Positions 8,089 through 16,478 of a stretch of 64,000 bases of DNA are shown one piece after another. Numbering within the stretch: position 1 is the first letter of the stretch; each line of letters begins with the position of its first letter. The stretch spans positions 1-64,000 of the forward strand of contig NZ_VMDU01000012.1 of assembly GCF_008271465.1 (NCBI RefSeq), read 5' to 3'. Under the pieces are notes generated by a model, which worked only from the letters and a program-made list of their open reading frames with translations, had not been told where the DNA came from and made no database searches. The position numbers and the translations under genes are program-made. This DNA is from Tabrizicola flagellatus (GTDB lineage: Bacteria > Pseudomonadota > Alphaproteobacteria > Rhodobacterales > Rhodobacteraceae).

Positions 8089-8661
8089 TCAGGCCTCCAC
8101 GGTTTCGGCTTCGGGCTTCCGAAGGATTTCGGCGACCTTCTTGCCACGACGCGACGCCACCTGACGGGGCGAGGTTTCGGCCTTGAGCGCGTCCATGGTC
8201 GCACGGATCATGTTGTAGGGGTTCTGGCTGCCGATCGACTTGGCGACGACGTCCTGCACACCCAGCATCTCGAACACGGCGCGCATCGGGCCGCCGGCGA
8301 TGATGCCGGTACCGGCCACGGCGGTCCGCATCACGACGCGGCCGGCGCCATGGCGGCCTTCCATGTCGTGGTGCAGGGTGCGGCTGTCCTTCAGCGGCAC
8401 GCGGATCATGCTGCGCTTGGCCTGCTCGGTCGCCTTGCGGATGGCTTCCGGCACTTCCTTGGCCTTGCCCTTGCCGAAGCCGACGCGACCGCGCTGGTCG
8501 CCGACGACGACCAAGGCTGCAAAGCCGAAGCGCTTGCCACCCTTGACGGTTTTCGACACGCGGTTGATCGCGACCAGACGGTCGGCGAATTCCGGGGTTT
8601 CTTCGGGCCGGTTGTCGCGACGGTCGTCACGACGCTCCCGGCGGTTCTCACGTTCTGCCAT
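8089..8661 (-). CDS. rpsE: 30S ribosomal protein S5
   Basis: Small-subunit protein important for mRNA helicase activity and decoding accuracy. The start at 8661 (MAERENRRE) gives 190 residues and has AAGGAT about 9 nt upstream. The earlier ATG at 8685 adds eight untypical residues. The S5 double-stranded-RNA-binding fold ([21 protein letters not shown]) and C-terminal domain are intact, and the N-terminus is arginine/glutamate-rich, as in relatives. It lies between rplR, across a 109-nt spacer with two hairpins, and rpmD (2 nt). Confidence 0.98.
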   Translation of the reverse strand: MAERENRRERRDDRRDNRPEETPEFADRLVAINRVSKTVKGGKRFGFAALVVVGDQRGRVGFGKGKAKEVPEAIRKATEQAKRSMIRVPLKDSRTLHHDMEGRHGAGRVVMRTAVAGTGIIAGGPMRAVFEMLGVQDVVAKSIGSQNPYNMIRATMDALKAETSPRQVASRRGKKVAEILRKPEAETVEA

Positions 8662-8711
8662 CTGGCATATCCTTCGTGGTGGCACGCTGTGCCGTTAAAG
8701 CCAATCCTGGT

Positions 8712-8763
8712 GTCCCCGGTCAGGCCGGGGACCCGGATCATCGGGGTGGCCCGGAGGCCACCC
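8712..8763. repeat. Two adjacent perfect hairpins in the rplR-rpsE spacer
   Basis: The first hairpin pairs GTCCCCGG (8712-8719) with CCGGGGAC (8725-8732). The second pairs GGGTGGCC (8744-8751) with GGCCACCC (8756-8763) around CGGA. They fill most of an unusually long spacer in a region where neighbouring genes are nearly contiguous. They look like inserted palindromic elements or processing sites. Confidence 0.55.
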
Positions 8764-8770
8764 GCCCGTA

Positions 8771-9130
8771 TCAGAACTTCAGACCGCCTTCGCGGGCTGC
8801 ATCGGCAAGCGCCTTGATCTTGCCGTGGAACAGGAAGCCGCCCCGGTCGAAGTAGCACTCTTCGATCCCGGCCTTCCTGGCCCGCTCGGCAATCGCCGCG
8901 CCCACCTTGGCCGAAGCCTCGATGTTGTTCTTGCCGACCACGCCGAGTTCCTTCTCGAGCGAGGAGGCCGAAGCCACCGTCACACCCTTCACGTCGTCGA
9001 TCAGCTGGACGCTGATGTTCTTCGACGAACGGTGCACGGACAGCCGCAGGCGGCCATGCGCGGTCGCCTTGATCTTGTTCCGGACGCGCAGGCGGCGCTT
9101 GAGGAACAACTCTCTCTTGTTGTTTGCCAT
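8771..9130 (-). CDS. rplR: 50S ribosomal protein L18
   Basis: Binds 5S rRNA in the central protuberance. From the ATG at 9130 ([13 protein letters not shown]) the protein is 119 residues. TAAGGGTGG, formed by the rplF stop region, lies about 8 nt before it. An in-frame GTG at 9139 would add three residues and is less well placed. The conserved [20 protein letters not shown] and [24 protein letters not shown] regions are present, each seen in full. It follows rplF by 11 nt. Confidence 0.98.
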   Translation of the reverse strand: MANNKRELFLKRRLRVRNKIKATAHGRLRLSVHRSSKNISVQLIDDVKGVTVASASSLEKELGVVGKNNIEASAKVGAAIAERARKAGIEECYFDRGGFLFHGKIKALADAAREGGLKF

Positions 9131-9141
9131 GTTCGCCACCC

Positions 9142-9675
9142 TTACTTCTTCTTGCCTTCCTTGCGGAAGATATACTCATCCTTGTAGCGGATGCCCTTGC
9201 CCTTGTAGGGCTCGGGCCGCTTCCAATCGCGGATGTTCGCCGCCACCTGGCCGACCTGCTGCTGGTCGATGCCTTCCACGACGATCTCGGTCTGCTTGGG
9301 AACGGACACGGTCACGCCCTTCGGCACCTCGAAGTTCACTTCGTGGCTGTAGCCCAGCGACAGTTTCAGGGTGTTGCCGGCCATCGCGGCGCGGTAGCCG
9401 ACGCCCTGGATTTCCAGTTCCGACTTGAAGCCGGTGGAAACGCCGGTGACGAGGTTGTCGATCATCGAGCGGGTCATGCCCCACTGCTGGCGCGCACGCT
9501 TGGACAGGCCACGCGGGGTCACCTTGATGGTGTCGCCCTCGATGGTGATCGTCACGTCGTCGCCCGCGGTGAACTTGCGGGTGCCCTTCGGGCCCTTCAC
9601 TTCGATGGTCTGGCCGCTGATCGAGGCCGAGGTGCCCTTGACCAGGGTAACGGGTTTTCTGCCGATACGAGACAT
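9142..9675 (-). CDS. rplF: 50S ribosomal protein L6
   Basis: Large-subunit protein near the GTPase-associated centre, 177 residues from the ATG at 9675 (MSRIGRKPV), with a strong GAGGAGGGG site upstream. The longer frame opening at 9741 overlaps rpsH and is rejected. The two repeated L6 folds and the C-terminal [18 protein letters not shown] motif are present. It starts 10 nt after the rpsH stop. Confidence 0.98.
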   Translation of the reverse strand: MSRIGRKPVTLVKGTSASISGQTIEVKGPKGTRKFTAGDDVTITIEGDTIKVTPRGLSKRARQQWGMTRSMIDNLVTGVSTGFKSELEIQGVGYRAAMAGNTLKLSLGYSHEVNFEVPKGVTVSVPKQTEIVVEGIDQQQVGQVAANIRDWKRPEPYKGKGIRYKDEYIFRKEGKKK

Positions 9676-9685
9676 GGACCCCTCC

Positions 9686-10084
9686 TCAGAACACGGTGCA
9701 AAGCACTTCGCCGCCGACATTGGCAGCGCGTGCATTTGCATCCGACAGAACGCCCTTCGGGGTCGAGACGATGGCGACGCCCAGGCCGTTGCGGACCGAG
9801 GGAAGCTCGTTCACACCCATGTACACGCGACGGCCGGGCTTCGAGACACGCTTCACTTCGCGGATCACGGGCTCGCCTTCGAAGTACTTCAGGCTGATGG
9901 TGAATTCGCCCTGCTTGTTGGCGGTCTCGTTCTTCTCGTAGCCACGGATGTAGCCTTCCGAGAGGAGCACGTCGAGCACGCGGGCGCGCAGCGTCGAGGC
10001 GGGGGTCGTCACGGTGGACTTGCCGCGCATCTGGGCGTTGCGGATACGGGTCAGCATATCGCCGAGAGGATCGTTCATGGACAT
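9686..10084 (-). CDS. rpsH: 30S ribosomal protein S8
   Basis: Primary 16S rRNA-binding protein. In enterobacteria it also represses the spc operon by binding the rplE leader; whether that holds here is not evident. It has 132 residues, with [20 protein letters not shown] near the start and the C-terminal family pattern [22 protein letters not shown] (22 residues, seen complete). AGGGAGG lies 6 nt before the ATG at 10084. It follows rpsN by 12 nt. Confidence 0.98.
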   Translation of the reverse strand: MSMNDPLGDMLTRIRNAQMRGKSTVTTPASTLRARVLDVLLSEGYIRGYEKNETANKQGEFTISLKYFEGEPVIREVKRVSKPGRRVYMGVNELPSVRNGLGVAIVSTPKGVLSDANARAANVGGEVLCTVF

Positions 10085-10096
10085 GTGATGCCTCCC

Positions 10097-10402
10097 TTAC
10101 CAGCTGGACTTGACCATGCCGGGGATCTGGCCGAACGAGGCCAGGTCACGCAGCATGATGCGCGAGAGTTTGAGCTTGCGGTAATACGCATGCGGACGGC
10201 CCGTCAGCTGGCAGCGGTTGTGGATCCGCGTCGCCGACGAGTTGCGGGGCAGTTCGGCCAGTTTCAGAGTCGCCTTGAAACGCTCTTCCATCGGCTTGGA
10301 CTGGTCGTTGATCACCGCCTTCAGCGCGGCGCGCTTGGAAGCATGCTGCTTCACCAGCTTCGCCCGCTTCACTTCGCGGTTCACCATGGATTTCTTTGCC
10401 AT
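10097..10402 (-). CDS. rpsN: 30S ribosomal protein S14 (zinc-free form)
   Basis: A 101-residue small-subunit head protein. It lacks the CxxC...CxxC zinc ribbon and so belongs to the long zinc-independent form usual in proteobacteria. The C-terminal [19 protein letters not shown] motif is conserved. It lies 19 nt after rplE and 12 nt before rpsH. Confidence 0.98.
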   Translation of the reverse strand: MAKKSMVNREVKRAKLVKQHASKRAALKAVINDQSKPMEERFKATLKLAELPRNSSATRIHNRCQLTGRPHAYYRKLKLSRIMLRDLASFGQIPGMVKSSW

Positions 10403-10421
10403 ATCTCAGGTTCCTCGCGGC

Positions 10422-10982
10422 TTACGACGTGAAGGGCATGTTGAAATGCTTCAACAGCGCCTTGGCTTCCGCGTCGGTTTTCGCGGTGGTGCAGATGATG
10501 ATGTCCATCCCCAGAACCTCGTCGACCTTGTCGAAGTTGATTTCGGGGAAAACGATGTGCTCTTTCAGGCCCATGGCATAGTTGCCGCGACCATCGAAGC
10601 TGGTGCCTTTCACGCCGCGGAAGTCGCGGACGCGGGGCAGAGCCACGTTGATGAGCCGGTCGAGGAATTCGTACATCCGGTCGCCGCGCAGGGTGACCTT
10701 GCAGCCGATCGGCATTTCCTCGCGGACGCGGAAGCCGGCAATCGACTTCTTGGCCTTGGTGATGACGGCCTTCTGACCGGCGATCTGGCCCAGTTCCTCG
10801 GCGGCCTGCTTCACCTTCTTGGTGTCCTTGACCGCCTCGCCGACGCCCATGTTCAGGACGATCTTGTCCAGACGCGGGATCTGCATGTCGTTCTTGTAGC
10901 CGAATTCCGACTTCATCGCCGCGCGGATCTTGTCCGCATAGACGGCCTTCAGCCGGGGCGTGTATTTCGCTGCGTCGAGCAT
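10422..10982 (-). CDS. rplE: 50S ribosomal protein L5
   Basis: A 5S rRNA-binding protein of the central protuberance, 186 residues. Family motifs visible are [31 protein letters not shown] and [18 protein letters not shown]. Its ATG overlaps the rplX stop codon by one base (TAATG), so translation is probably coupled. Confidence 0.99.
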   Translation of the reverse strand: MLDAAKYTPRLKAVYADKIRAAMKSEFGYKNDMQIPRLDKIVLNMGVGEAVKDTKKVKQAAEELGQIAGQKAVITKAKKSIAGFRVREEMPIGCKVTLRGDRMYEFLDRLINVALPRVRDFRGVKGTSFDGRGNYAMGLKEHIVFPEINFDKVDEVLGMDIIICTTAKTDAEAKALLKHFNMPFTS

Positions 10983-11287
10983 TACAGCACCTCCCCGGTA
11001 GTCTTGGCGTAACGGACCTTCTTGTCGCCTTCCATGCGGAAGCCGACGCGGGTCGGTTTGCCGTTCTTGTCCACGATGGCGAGGTTCGACAGGTCGATCG
11101 GCATCGCCTTCGGCAACCGGCCGCCCTGCGAGGACGCCGACTGCTTGGTGTGACGGATCGCGACGTTCACGCCGTCGACGATGGCCTTGTTTTCCTTCGG
11201 CATGACGGCGGAAATCTCGCCCTTCTTGCCCTTGTCCTTGCCGGTGAGCACGACGACCGTGTCACCCTTCTTCAGCTTGGCAGCCAT
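10982..11287 (-). CDS. rplX: 50S ribosomal protein L24
   Basis: An assembly-initiating large-subunit protein, 101 residues, with the KOW-type N-terminus ([20 protein letters not shown]). Its ATG overlaps the rplN stop codon (TGATG) and its stop overlaps the rplE start. Confidence 0.98.
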   Translation of the reverse strand: MAAKLKKGDTVVVLTGKDKGKKGEISAVMPKENKAIVDGVNVAIRHTKQSASSQGGRLPKAMPIDLSNLAIVDKNGKPTRVGFRMEGDKKVRYAKTTGEVL

Positions 11288-11655
11288 CAGAGCACCTCCG
11301 GAGCCAGCGAGATGATCTTCATGAAGTTCTTGGCCCGCAGCTCGCGCACGACCGGCCCGAAGATACGGGTGCCGACCGGTTCGCCCTGGTTGTTCAGGAT
11401 GACGGCGGCATTGCGGTCGAAACGGATCGAGGTGCCGTCTTCACGGCGGACTTCCTTGGCGGTGCGGACGACGACGGCCTTGCGGACGTCCCCCTTCTTC
11501 ACGCGGCCCTTCGGAATCGCCTCCTTGACCGACACCACGATGATGTCGCCCACGGAAGCATAACGGCGGTGCGAACCGCCAAGAACCTTGATGCACTGCA
11601 CCCGGCGTGCGCCGGAGTTGTCAGCGACATCCAGATTCGTCTGCATCTGGATCAT
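11287..11655 (-). CDS. rplN: 50S ribosomal protein L14
   Basis: A 122-residue inter-subunit bridge protein, the standard length. The start [19 protein letters not shown] and the pattern [20 protein letters not shown] are as in the family. It lies 58 nt after rpsQ and overlaps rplX by one base. Confidence 0.99.
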   Translation of the reverse strand: MIQMQTNLDVADNSGARRVQCIKVLGGSHRRYASVGDIIVVSVKEAIPKGRVKKGDVRKAVVVRTAKEVRREDGTSIRFDRNAAVILNNQGEPVGTRIFGPVVRELRAKNFMKIISLAPEVL

Positions 11656-11713
11656 TTTTCAGTCTCCCGACCTTCAGGGACGCGCCCTGGGGTTTCGTTC
11701 GGGACCGAGGAGA

Positions 11714-11953
11714 TCAAGCCGAAGCTTCGGTCACCACGGTCCAGCGTTTCGTCTTCGAGATCGGGGCGCATTCCTCGATGCGGACCACGTCGCCGACCTT
11801 GAACTTGTTCTCCGGGTCATGCGCCCGGTATTTCTTCGACTTGCGAACGGTCTTCTGCAGCAGCGGGTGCTTGAAGCGACGTTCCACGAGAACGGTGATC
11901 GTCTGCTCGTTCTTGTCCGAGGTGACGACGCCTTGCAGGATGCGTTTCGGCAT
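11714..11953 (-). CDS. rpsQ: 30S ribosomal protein S17
   Basis: A 79-residue OB-fold primary binder of 16S rRNA, with [20 protein letters not shown] near the start and the [20 protein letters not shown] segment. It lies 11 nt after rpmC. Confidence 0.98.
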   Translation of the reverse strand: MPKRILQGVVTSDKNEQTITVLVERRFKHPLLQKTVRKSKKYRAHDPENKFKVGDVVRIEECAPISKTKRWTVVTEASA

Positions 11954-11964
11954 GTGTGTTCCCC

Positions 11965-12165
11965 TTACTTCGCAGCTTCAGCGGCTTTTTGGCCGAGAAC
12001 GGTCTTGATGCGGGCGACGTCACGGCGGACGGCACGCATGCGGGCGGTGTTCTCAAGCTGGTTGGTCGCTTGCTGGAAGCGCAGGTTGAAGGCTTCCTTC
12101 TTCAGCTGGACCAGGCTGTCACGCAGCTGGTCCGGCGTCTTCGAACGCAGTTCTTCGGCTTTCAT
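11965..12165 (-). CDS. rpmC: 50S ribosomal protein L29
   Basis: A 66-residue two-helix protein at the tunnel exit, with [20 protein letters not shown] at the start. In most bacteria rpmC directly follows rplP. Here 1.4 kb with two other genes, a terminator and REP palindromes intervene, and rpmC has its own promoter candidate (12279-12307). It therefore heads the rpmC-to-rpmD unit. Confidence 0.98.
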   Translation of the reverse strand: MKAEELRSKTPDQLRDSLVQLKKEAFNLRFQQATNQLENTARMRAVRRDVARIKTVLGQKAAEAAK

Positions 12166-12278
12166 GCCGGTCTTTCCTTTTCACAATCGCCAGTCGGCCC
12201 CTTCTCAGGGTCACCGAGGACCTGGCGGATCAATGACAAACCGCCGACGCCGAGTCACCCCGGAATCGCGGATGCGCC

Positions 12279-12307
12279 CGTATAGGGGGGAAGGCGACGG
12301 GGGGCAA
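12279..12307 (-). promoter_or_regulatory. Promoter candidate for the rpmC-rpmD unit
   Basis: On the minus strand, TTGCCC (12302-12307), a 17-bp C-rich spacer and TATACG (12279-12284), about 115 nt upstream of rpmC. It uses the same TATACG hexamer and C-run before the -10 as the rpsL promoter candidate at 23723-23751. Confidence 0.65.
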
Positions 12308-12327
12308 GGGGGAAGTTGCGGGGCAGG

Positions 12328-12546
12328 TCAGGCCTTGTTTGCCAGCGTGTCACTGATCTCGGCAGCGATCCCAAAGCCCACACCAACCAAGATGCCCATC
12401 GGCGAGCTTTTTGCCAATCCCAAGAAGAGCGGGTCCCAGTTCGATACACTGCCACCAAAGGCAGCTACTTGGAAAGCAACATAGGCAATTATGCTCGGCA
12501 CAAAGAGCAACCAGGCAACTACAAAACCAGCCTTAGTAAAGAACAA
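12328..12546 (-). CDS. Small membrane protein of unknown function inside the ribosomal cluster
   Basis: A short hydrophobic protein I do not recognise. From a TTG at 12544-12546 it has 72 residues: a membrane span (AGFVVAWLLFVPSIIAYVAF), a short polar loop, and a second hydrophobic stretch (MGILVGVGFGIAAEI). TTG is chosen because AAGGAG lies 7 nt before it. ATGs at 12552 (site too close) and 12624 (no site) are alternatives, the latter giving 98 residues. The DNA is visibly AT-richer than its neighbours, suggesting acquisition by transfer. It lies between the oxygenase-like gene and the rpmC promoter, and a REP pair (12636-12686) sits just upstream. Confidence 0.6.
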   Translation of the reverse strand: MFFTKAGFVVAWLLFVPSIIAYVAFQVAAFGGSVSNWDPLFLGLAKSSPMGILVGVGFGIAAEISDTLANKA

Positions 12547-12635
12547 TTCCATACTCCTTATGGTGCGGCCAAGCAGCCTACCAATCCACATCTTGATCAG
12601 CGACTGCCGCATGACGCCGAACATAGGACGAAATC

Positions 12636-12686
12636 GTAGGGTGCGCTGCAGCGCACCAGCGGACGGTGCGCTGCAGCGCGCCCTAC
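12636..12686. repeat. Paired GTAG-REP palindromes in head-to-head arrangement
   Basis: Two 22-nt units (12636-12657 and 12665-12686), nearly perfect inverted copies of each other around a 7-nt spacer. The left unit starts GTAG, the right ends CTAC, and each contains the 8-2-8 palindrome built on GGTGCGCT. This is the layout of a BIME (paired REP element). It lies between the small membrane gene and the oxygenase gene. Confidence 0.75.
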
Positions 12687-12695
12687 GATGCCGCC

Positions 12696-13319
12696 TTACA
12701 CCCAGCCATAGTTGAAGCTGACCGAGATCCGTTCTTCCTCGGACATGTTCATCGGCACCTCGTGGCGCAGCCAGCTTTCCCAAAGGAGAACCTCGCCCAC
12801 CGCCGGTTTGACGTAGACGAACCGCTGCAGCTCTTGAGGCGCGGTTTTCAAAGGCACGGGGGCCAGCATCATCATCGGGAGGCGGGGGTCTTCCAACTTC
12901 AGCGCCGAGGTCCCCTCCGGCATCGCGACATAGGTCGTGCCCGAGATCACCGAATGCGGGTGGATGTGGCTGGCGTGGGTGCCGCCCTCGGGCAGGATGT
13001 TGATCCAGAGGGAGTTGCACTTCAGCTTCCGGGCGCCCAGGTCGAAGCCGAGGTCCTGGCAGAACGCGGCGACGTGGCGGTCCAGCGCCTTTTCCAGATC
13101 GCCGAAGATCGGCATCCGCCAGGGCAGGTCGTTCAGCGAGGCATAGGAGGTGTAGCCCGGATAACCGTTCGCCTCGCACCACGCCTGCCCGGCCTCGTCA
13201 TCCTCGGCGATGGTTTCGCAGGTGACGCGGAGTTCGTCGTAGTCGACCTTCTTCCTGGCGAGCTCGTTCAGCTTGGCGCGGTAGAGGCGGGTGACGAAGA
13301 GGGAGGTGATGTCGGGCAT
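12696..13319 (-). CDS. TIGR02466-type putative 2OG-Fe(II) oxygenase
   Basis: A 207-residue protein resembling the TIGR02466/2OG-FeII_Oxy_5 family, putative 2-oxoglutarate- and iron-dependent hydroxylases of unknown substrate. Visible features are a histidine-rich segment HASHIHPHSVISGTTYV (His115, His118, His120, His122; candidate metal ligands), LLWESWLRHEVPMN with His186, and Arg197 in RISVSFNYGW, which could bind the 2-oxoglutarate carboxylate. It is inserted between rplP and rpmC. A possible own promoter (TTGCAA, 16 bp, TAGGGC; 13350-13377) lies upstream. No good ribosome site directly precedes the ATG; GGAGGAGA is about 20 nt away. A ribosomal substrate is only an inference from position. 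Confidence 0.8.
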   Translation of the reverse strand: MPDITSLFVTRLYRAKLNELARKKVDYDELRVTCETIAEDDEAGQAWCEANGYPGYTSYASLNDLPWRMPIFGDLEKALDRHVAAFCQDLGFDLGARKLKCNSLWINILPEGGTHASHIHPHSVISGTTYVAMPEGTSALKLEDPRLPMMMLAPVPLKTAPQELQRFVYVKPAVGEVLLWESWLRHEVPMNMSEEERISVSFNYGWV

Positions 13320-13452
13320 AGTGCGCGTCCACGGAAGATGTCTCCTCCTGCCCTACCAGTCCTGCGAGCCGTTGCAAAGCTGACCGCGACCGGCACGCGG
13401 GGGGTGGGAGCGACACTGTCGCGCCCGCCCCCGGGGGGCGGGTCGGGCGCGG

Positions 13453-13477
13453 TCAGATTTGCTTTGGGCAAATCTGA
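13453..13477. repeat. Perfect 10-bp palindrome downstream of rplP
   Basis: TCAGATTTGC (13453-13462) and GCAAATCTGA (13468-13477) around TTTGG. It follows the rplP terminator in the direction of transcription and looks like an inserted intergenic palindrome. Confidence 0.55.
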
Positions 13478-13482
13478 CGACG

Positions 13483-13511
13483 AAAAAGCCCCCGCCGTTT
13501 CCAGCAGGGGC
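13483..13511 (-). terminator. Rho-independent terminator after rplP
   Basis: On the minus strand the stem GCCCCTGC/GCGGGGGC (13504-13511 with 13488-13495, one G-U pair) is followed directly by five T (13483-13487). It lies 33 nt past the L16 stop and separates the rplB-rplP unit from the genes toward rpmC. Confidence 0.85.
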
Positions 13512-13543
13512 CGATGTCGCAGGTCGGGTTCACCCCCCGTCGC

Positions 13544-13957
13544 TTACCAGTCTTCCTTCGCGACGACGCGGGTCTTGATCGGCAGCTTCATCGCGCCAAG
13601 GCGCAGGGCCTCGCGCGCGATCTCGTCGTTCACGCCGTCGATCTCGAACATGATCCGGCCCGGCTTGACCTTGCAGGCCCAGTAGTCGGTCGAACCCTTG
13701 CCCGAGCCCATGCGGACCTCGACGGGCTTCGCGGAAACCGGAACGTCCGGGAAAATCCGGATCCAGACCCGGCCCTGGCGCTTCATGTGGCGGGTGATCG
13801 CGCGGCGGGCCGCTTCGATCTGCCGCGCGGTGACGCGCTCGGGCTCGGTCGCCTTGAGGGCGTAGGAGCCGAAGTTGATCAGGAACCCACCCTTGGCTTC
13901 GCCATGGATGCGGCCCTTGTGCATCTTGCGATACTTGGTGCGCTTGGGTTGCAGCAT
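13544..13957 (-). CDS. rplP: 50S ribosomal protein L16
   Basis: A 137-residue protein contacting the peptidyl-transferase centre and A-site tRNA, of standard length. The loop [16 protein letters not shown] contains Arg82, aligning with E. coli Arg81, which is hydroxylated there by the 2OG oxygenase YcfD/RoxA. It follows rpsC by 13 nt and is the last gene before a strong terminator. Confidence 0.99.
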   Translation of the reverse strand: MLQPKRTKYRKMHKGRIHGEAKGGFLINFGSYALKATEPERVTARQIEAARRAITRHMKRQGRVWIRIFPDVPVSAKPVEVRMGSGKGSTDYWACKVKPGRIMFEIDGVNDEIAREALRLGAMKLPIKTRVVAKEDW

Positions 13958-13970
13958 CTTCGTTTACTCC

Positions 13971-14687
13971 TCAGGCGCGTTCGCGGTCGCGGCGCGGACC
14001 CCGGGGGGCCGGGCCGTCAGCCGCTTCGGCAAGACGACGATCATGGGCCTGCGGATCATGCTCAAGGATCTCGCCCTTGAAGATCCAGACCTTCACACCG
14101 ATGATCCCGTAGGGGGTCTCGGCTTCCGACAGCGCATAGTCGATGTCGGCGCGCAACGTGTGCAGCGGCACGCGGCCTTCGCGGTACCATTCGGTCCGGG
14201 CGATCTCGGCGCCGCCGAGGCGGCCCGAAACGTTGACCCGGATGCCGAGCGCACCCATCCGCATCGCGTTCTGCACGCCGCGCTTCATCGCGCGACGGAA
14301 GGAGACGCGGCGTTCCATCTGCTGGGCGATCGATTCGGCCACCAGCTGGGCGTCCAGTTCCGGCTTGCGGACCTCGACGATGTTCAGGTGCAGCTCCGAC
14401 TTGGTGAACTGCGAGAGCTTCTTGCGCAGTGTCTCGATGTCGGCGCCCTTCTTGCCGATGATCACGCCCGGACGCGCGGTGTGGATGGTCACACGGCACT
14501 TCTTGTGCGGACGCTCGATGATCACGCGGCTGATGCCGGCGGCCTTCAGCTCCTTGTGGATGAACTCGCGCATGCGGAGGTCTTCCAGCAGCAGGTCGCC
14601 ATAGTCCTTCGACCCGGCGAACCAGCGGCTGTCCCAGGTGCGGTTGACCTGGAGGCGCATCCCGATCGGGTTAACCTTCTGTCCCAT
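13971..14687 (-). CDS. rpsC: 30S ribosomal protein S3
   Basis: A 238-residue mRNA-entry-channel protein. The KH domain with [20 protein letters not shown] sequence (seen as [18 protein letters not shown]) and the C-terminal domain are intact, with a basic tail. Its ATG overlaps the rplV stop codon by one base. It precedes rplP by 13 nt. Confidence 0.99.
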   Translation of the reverse strand: MGQKVNPIGMRLQVNRTWDSRWFAGSKDYGDLLLEDLRMREFIHKELKAAGISRVIIERPHKKCRVTIHTARPGVIIGKKGADIETLRKKLSQFTKSELHLNIVEVRKPELDAQLVAESIAQQMERRVSFRRAMKRGVQNAMRMGALGIRVNVSGRLGGAEIARTEWYREGRVPLHTLRADIDYALSEAETPYGIIGVKVWIFKGEILEHDPQAHDRRLAEAADGPAPRGPRRDRERA

Positions 14688-15067
14688 TACGCGGTCTCCC
14701 CGGCTTGACGGACCTTGATGGTGATTTCCGAGAACGGCTTCATGATCTTGCCGAACCGGCCGCGAGCCCGCGGACGGCCCCGCTTCATCACCAGGTTCTT
14801 GCCGACCCAGGCCTCGGCCACGACAAGGCTGTCGACGTCGAGGTTGTGGTTGTTTTCAGCATTGGCGATGGCCGACTGCAGGCACTTCTTCACGTCACCG
14901 GCGATGCGGCGCTTGGAGAAGGTCAGGTCGGCAAGCGCCTTGTCCACCTTCTTGCCGCGGATCATGCCCGCGACCAGGTTCAGCTTCTGCGGGGACGTGC
15001 GCAGCATGCGCAGCACGGCCATCGCTTCGTTGTCCGCCACGCGGCGGGGGTTCTTTTCCGCACCCAT
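14687..15067 (-). CDS. rplV: 50S ribosomal protein L22
   Basis: Its long beta hairpin lines the exit tunnel. 126 residues. [20 protein letters not shown] and the hairpin region [22 protein letters not shown] are present. Starts 3 nt after the rpsS stop. Confidence 0.99.
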   Translation of the reverse strand: MGAEKNPRRVADNEAMAVLRMLRTSPQKLNLVAGMIRGKKVDKALADLTFSKRRIAGDVKKCLQSAIANAENNHNLDVDSLVVAEAWVGKNLVMKRGRPRARGRFGKIMKPFSEITIKVRQAGETA

Positions 15068-15070
15068 GGC

Positions 15071-15349
15071 TTACTTCCTCTTCGCTTTCTTGTCGGCGGC
15101 GTGACCGTAATAGGTCCGGGTCGGCGAATATTCACCGAACTTCTGGCCGATCATTTCTTCCGTCACCGCGACGGGGATGTGCTTCTTGCCGTTGTAGACG
15201 CCGAAGGTCAGCCCCACGAACTGCGGCAGGATGGTGGAACGGCGCGACCAGATCTTGATCACTTCGCCCTTGCCCGATGCTTTCGCCTTCTCGGCCTTCT
15301 TCAGCAGGTAGCCGTCGACGAACGGGCCTTTCCAGATGGAACGTGCCAT
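15071..15349 (-). CDS. rpsS: 30S ribosomal protein S19
   Basis: A 92-residue small-subunit head protein with the family pattern [16 protein letters not shown] and [22 protein letters not shown]. Starts 3 nt after the rplB stop. Confidence 0.99.
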   Translation of the reverse strand: MARSIWKGPFVDGYLLKKAEKAKASGKGEVIKIWSRRSTILPQFVGLTFGVYNGKKHIPVAVTEEMIGQKFGEYSPTRTYYGHAADKKAKRK

Positions 15350-15352
15350 GGA

Positions 15353-16192
15353 TTAACGCCCTTTCTTCTTGGCGTGACGCGAACGGACGATCAGGCTGTC
15401 AGAAGCCTTCGGCTTTCGCGTCTTGTTGCCCTTGGTGCCCTTGCCCCACGGGGTGACCGGGTGACGGCCGCCCGAGGTCCGGCCTTCACCACCACCATGC
15501 GGGTGGTCGATCGGGTTCATCGCGACGCCGCGCACCGTCGGACGGATGCCCTTGTGGCGCATGCGTCCGGCTTTCCCGAAGTTCTGGTTCGAGTTGTCGG
15601 GGTTCGACACGGCACCGATGGTGGCCATGCATTCCTGACGGACCATCCGCAGCTCGCCCGAGGACAGGCGGATCTGCGCGTAGGAGCCGTCACGGCCGAC
15701 GAACTGGGCGTAGGTGCCCGCCGCGCGGGCCAACTGCCCGCCCTTGCCGGGCTTCAGTTCCACGTTGTGCACGATGGCGCCGATCGGCATGCCCGAGAAC
15801 GGCATCGCGTTGCCGGGCTTCACGTCGGTCTTCGCGCCCGCGATGACCTGGTCGCCCACCGCCAGGCGCTGCGGCGCGAGGATGTAGGCCAGTTCACCGT
15901 CCTGATACTTGATCAGCGCGATGAAGGCGGTGCGGTTCGGGTCATATTCGATCCGCTCGACGACCGCCGGGATATCGAACTTGCGACGCTTGAAATCGAC
16001 CACCCGGTAGAGACGCTTCGCGCCCCCGCCCTGGTGCCACATCGTGATACGTCCGGTGTTGTTCCGGCCGCCGGAACGGTTCAAACCCTCGGTGAGGTGC
16101 TTGACCGGGCGGCCTTTCCACAGCTCCGAACGGTCGATCAGAACCAGCCCGCGCTGGCCAGGCGTCGTCGGTTTATACGACTTGAGTGCCAT
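15353..16192 (-). CDS. rplB: 50S ribosomal protein L2
   Basis: A large-subunit core protein needed for subunit joining and peptidyl-transferase function, 279 residues. The N-terminal OB and SH3-like domains and the C-terminal [29 protein letters not shown] segment (29 residues, seen complete, with the functionally important histidine) are intact. In the usual S10 operon rplB directly follows rplW. Here the two are separated by a terminator, a plus-strand gene and a new promoter (16345-16373), so rplB heads an rplB-rpsS-rplV-rpsC-rplP unit. Confidence 0.99.
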   Translation of the reverse strand: MALKSYKPTTPGQRGLVLIDRSELWKGRPVKHLTEGLNRSGGRNNTGRITMWHQGGGAKRLYRVVDFKRRKFDIPAVVERIEYDPNRTAFIALIKYQDGELAYILAPQRLAVGDQVIAGAKTDVKPGNAMPFSGMPIGAIVHNVELKPGKGGQLARAAGTYAQFVGRDGSYAQIRLSSGELRMVRQECMATIGAVSNPDNSNQNFGKAGRMRHKGIRPTVRGVAMNPIDHPHGGGEGRTSGGRHPVTPWGKGTKGNKTRKPKASDSLIVRSRHAKKKGR

Positions 16193-16308
16193 GTTTCCTG
16201 TCTTCCGTTTGCTTGCACGGGTGTCGCCACCCGGCGGTGAAGGGCTCCGAAGATCCCCGATTTAGTGTCCTTTCCTCCTGCGGCTGCATCGGGAACGAAC
16301 AAACCAAG

Positions 16309-16330
16309 AGCCCCGGACGAATCCGGGGCT
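16309..16330. terminator. Perfect 9-bp hairpin in the rplB leader
   Basis: AGCCCCGGA (16309-16317) and TCCGGGGCT (16322-16330) around CGAA. It lies 15 nt downstream of the rplB -10 on the minus strand, so it would be in the 5' leader of that message, about 117 nt before the start codon. No long U-run follows. It may act as a leader structure (attenuator) or mRNA stabiliser. Confidence 0.5.
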
Positions 16331-16344
16331 TCTGGCGTGGCGCG

Positions 16345-16373
16345 GGATTAGCAGACGGGGGTGGGGGTGGCAA
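16345..16373 (-). promoter_or_regulatory. Promoter candidate for rplB-rpsS-rplV-rpsC-rplP
   Basis: On the minus strand, TTGCCA (16368-16373), a 17-bp C-rich spacer and TAATCC (16345-16350). It lies about 150 nt upstream of rplB, between rplB and the divergent plus-strand gene. Confidence 0.6.
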
Positions 16374-16478
16374 TGGGGGCCTATGCGATTTCTTCAGCAA
16401 ACGGAAGCTTGTTGGCACGCAGGTGCCGACGTAGCATCGCGTGGAAATCTATTGAAGAATGTCGCCTTGGAGGCGTCC

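Noticed and set aside
7688-8164. Small plus-strand reading frame in the rpmD-rplO gap
   Set aside because: No ribosome site, runs through the rpmD terminator and the REP palindrome and then antisense to rpmD/rpsE; no recognisable product.
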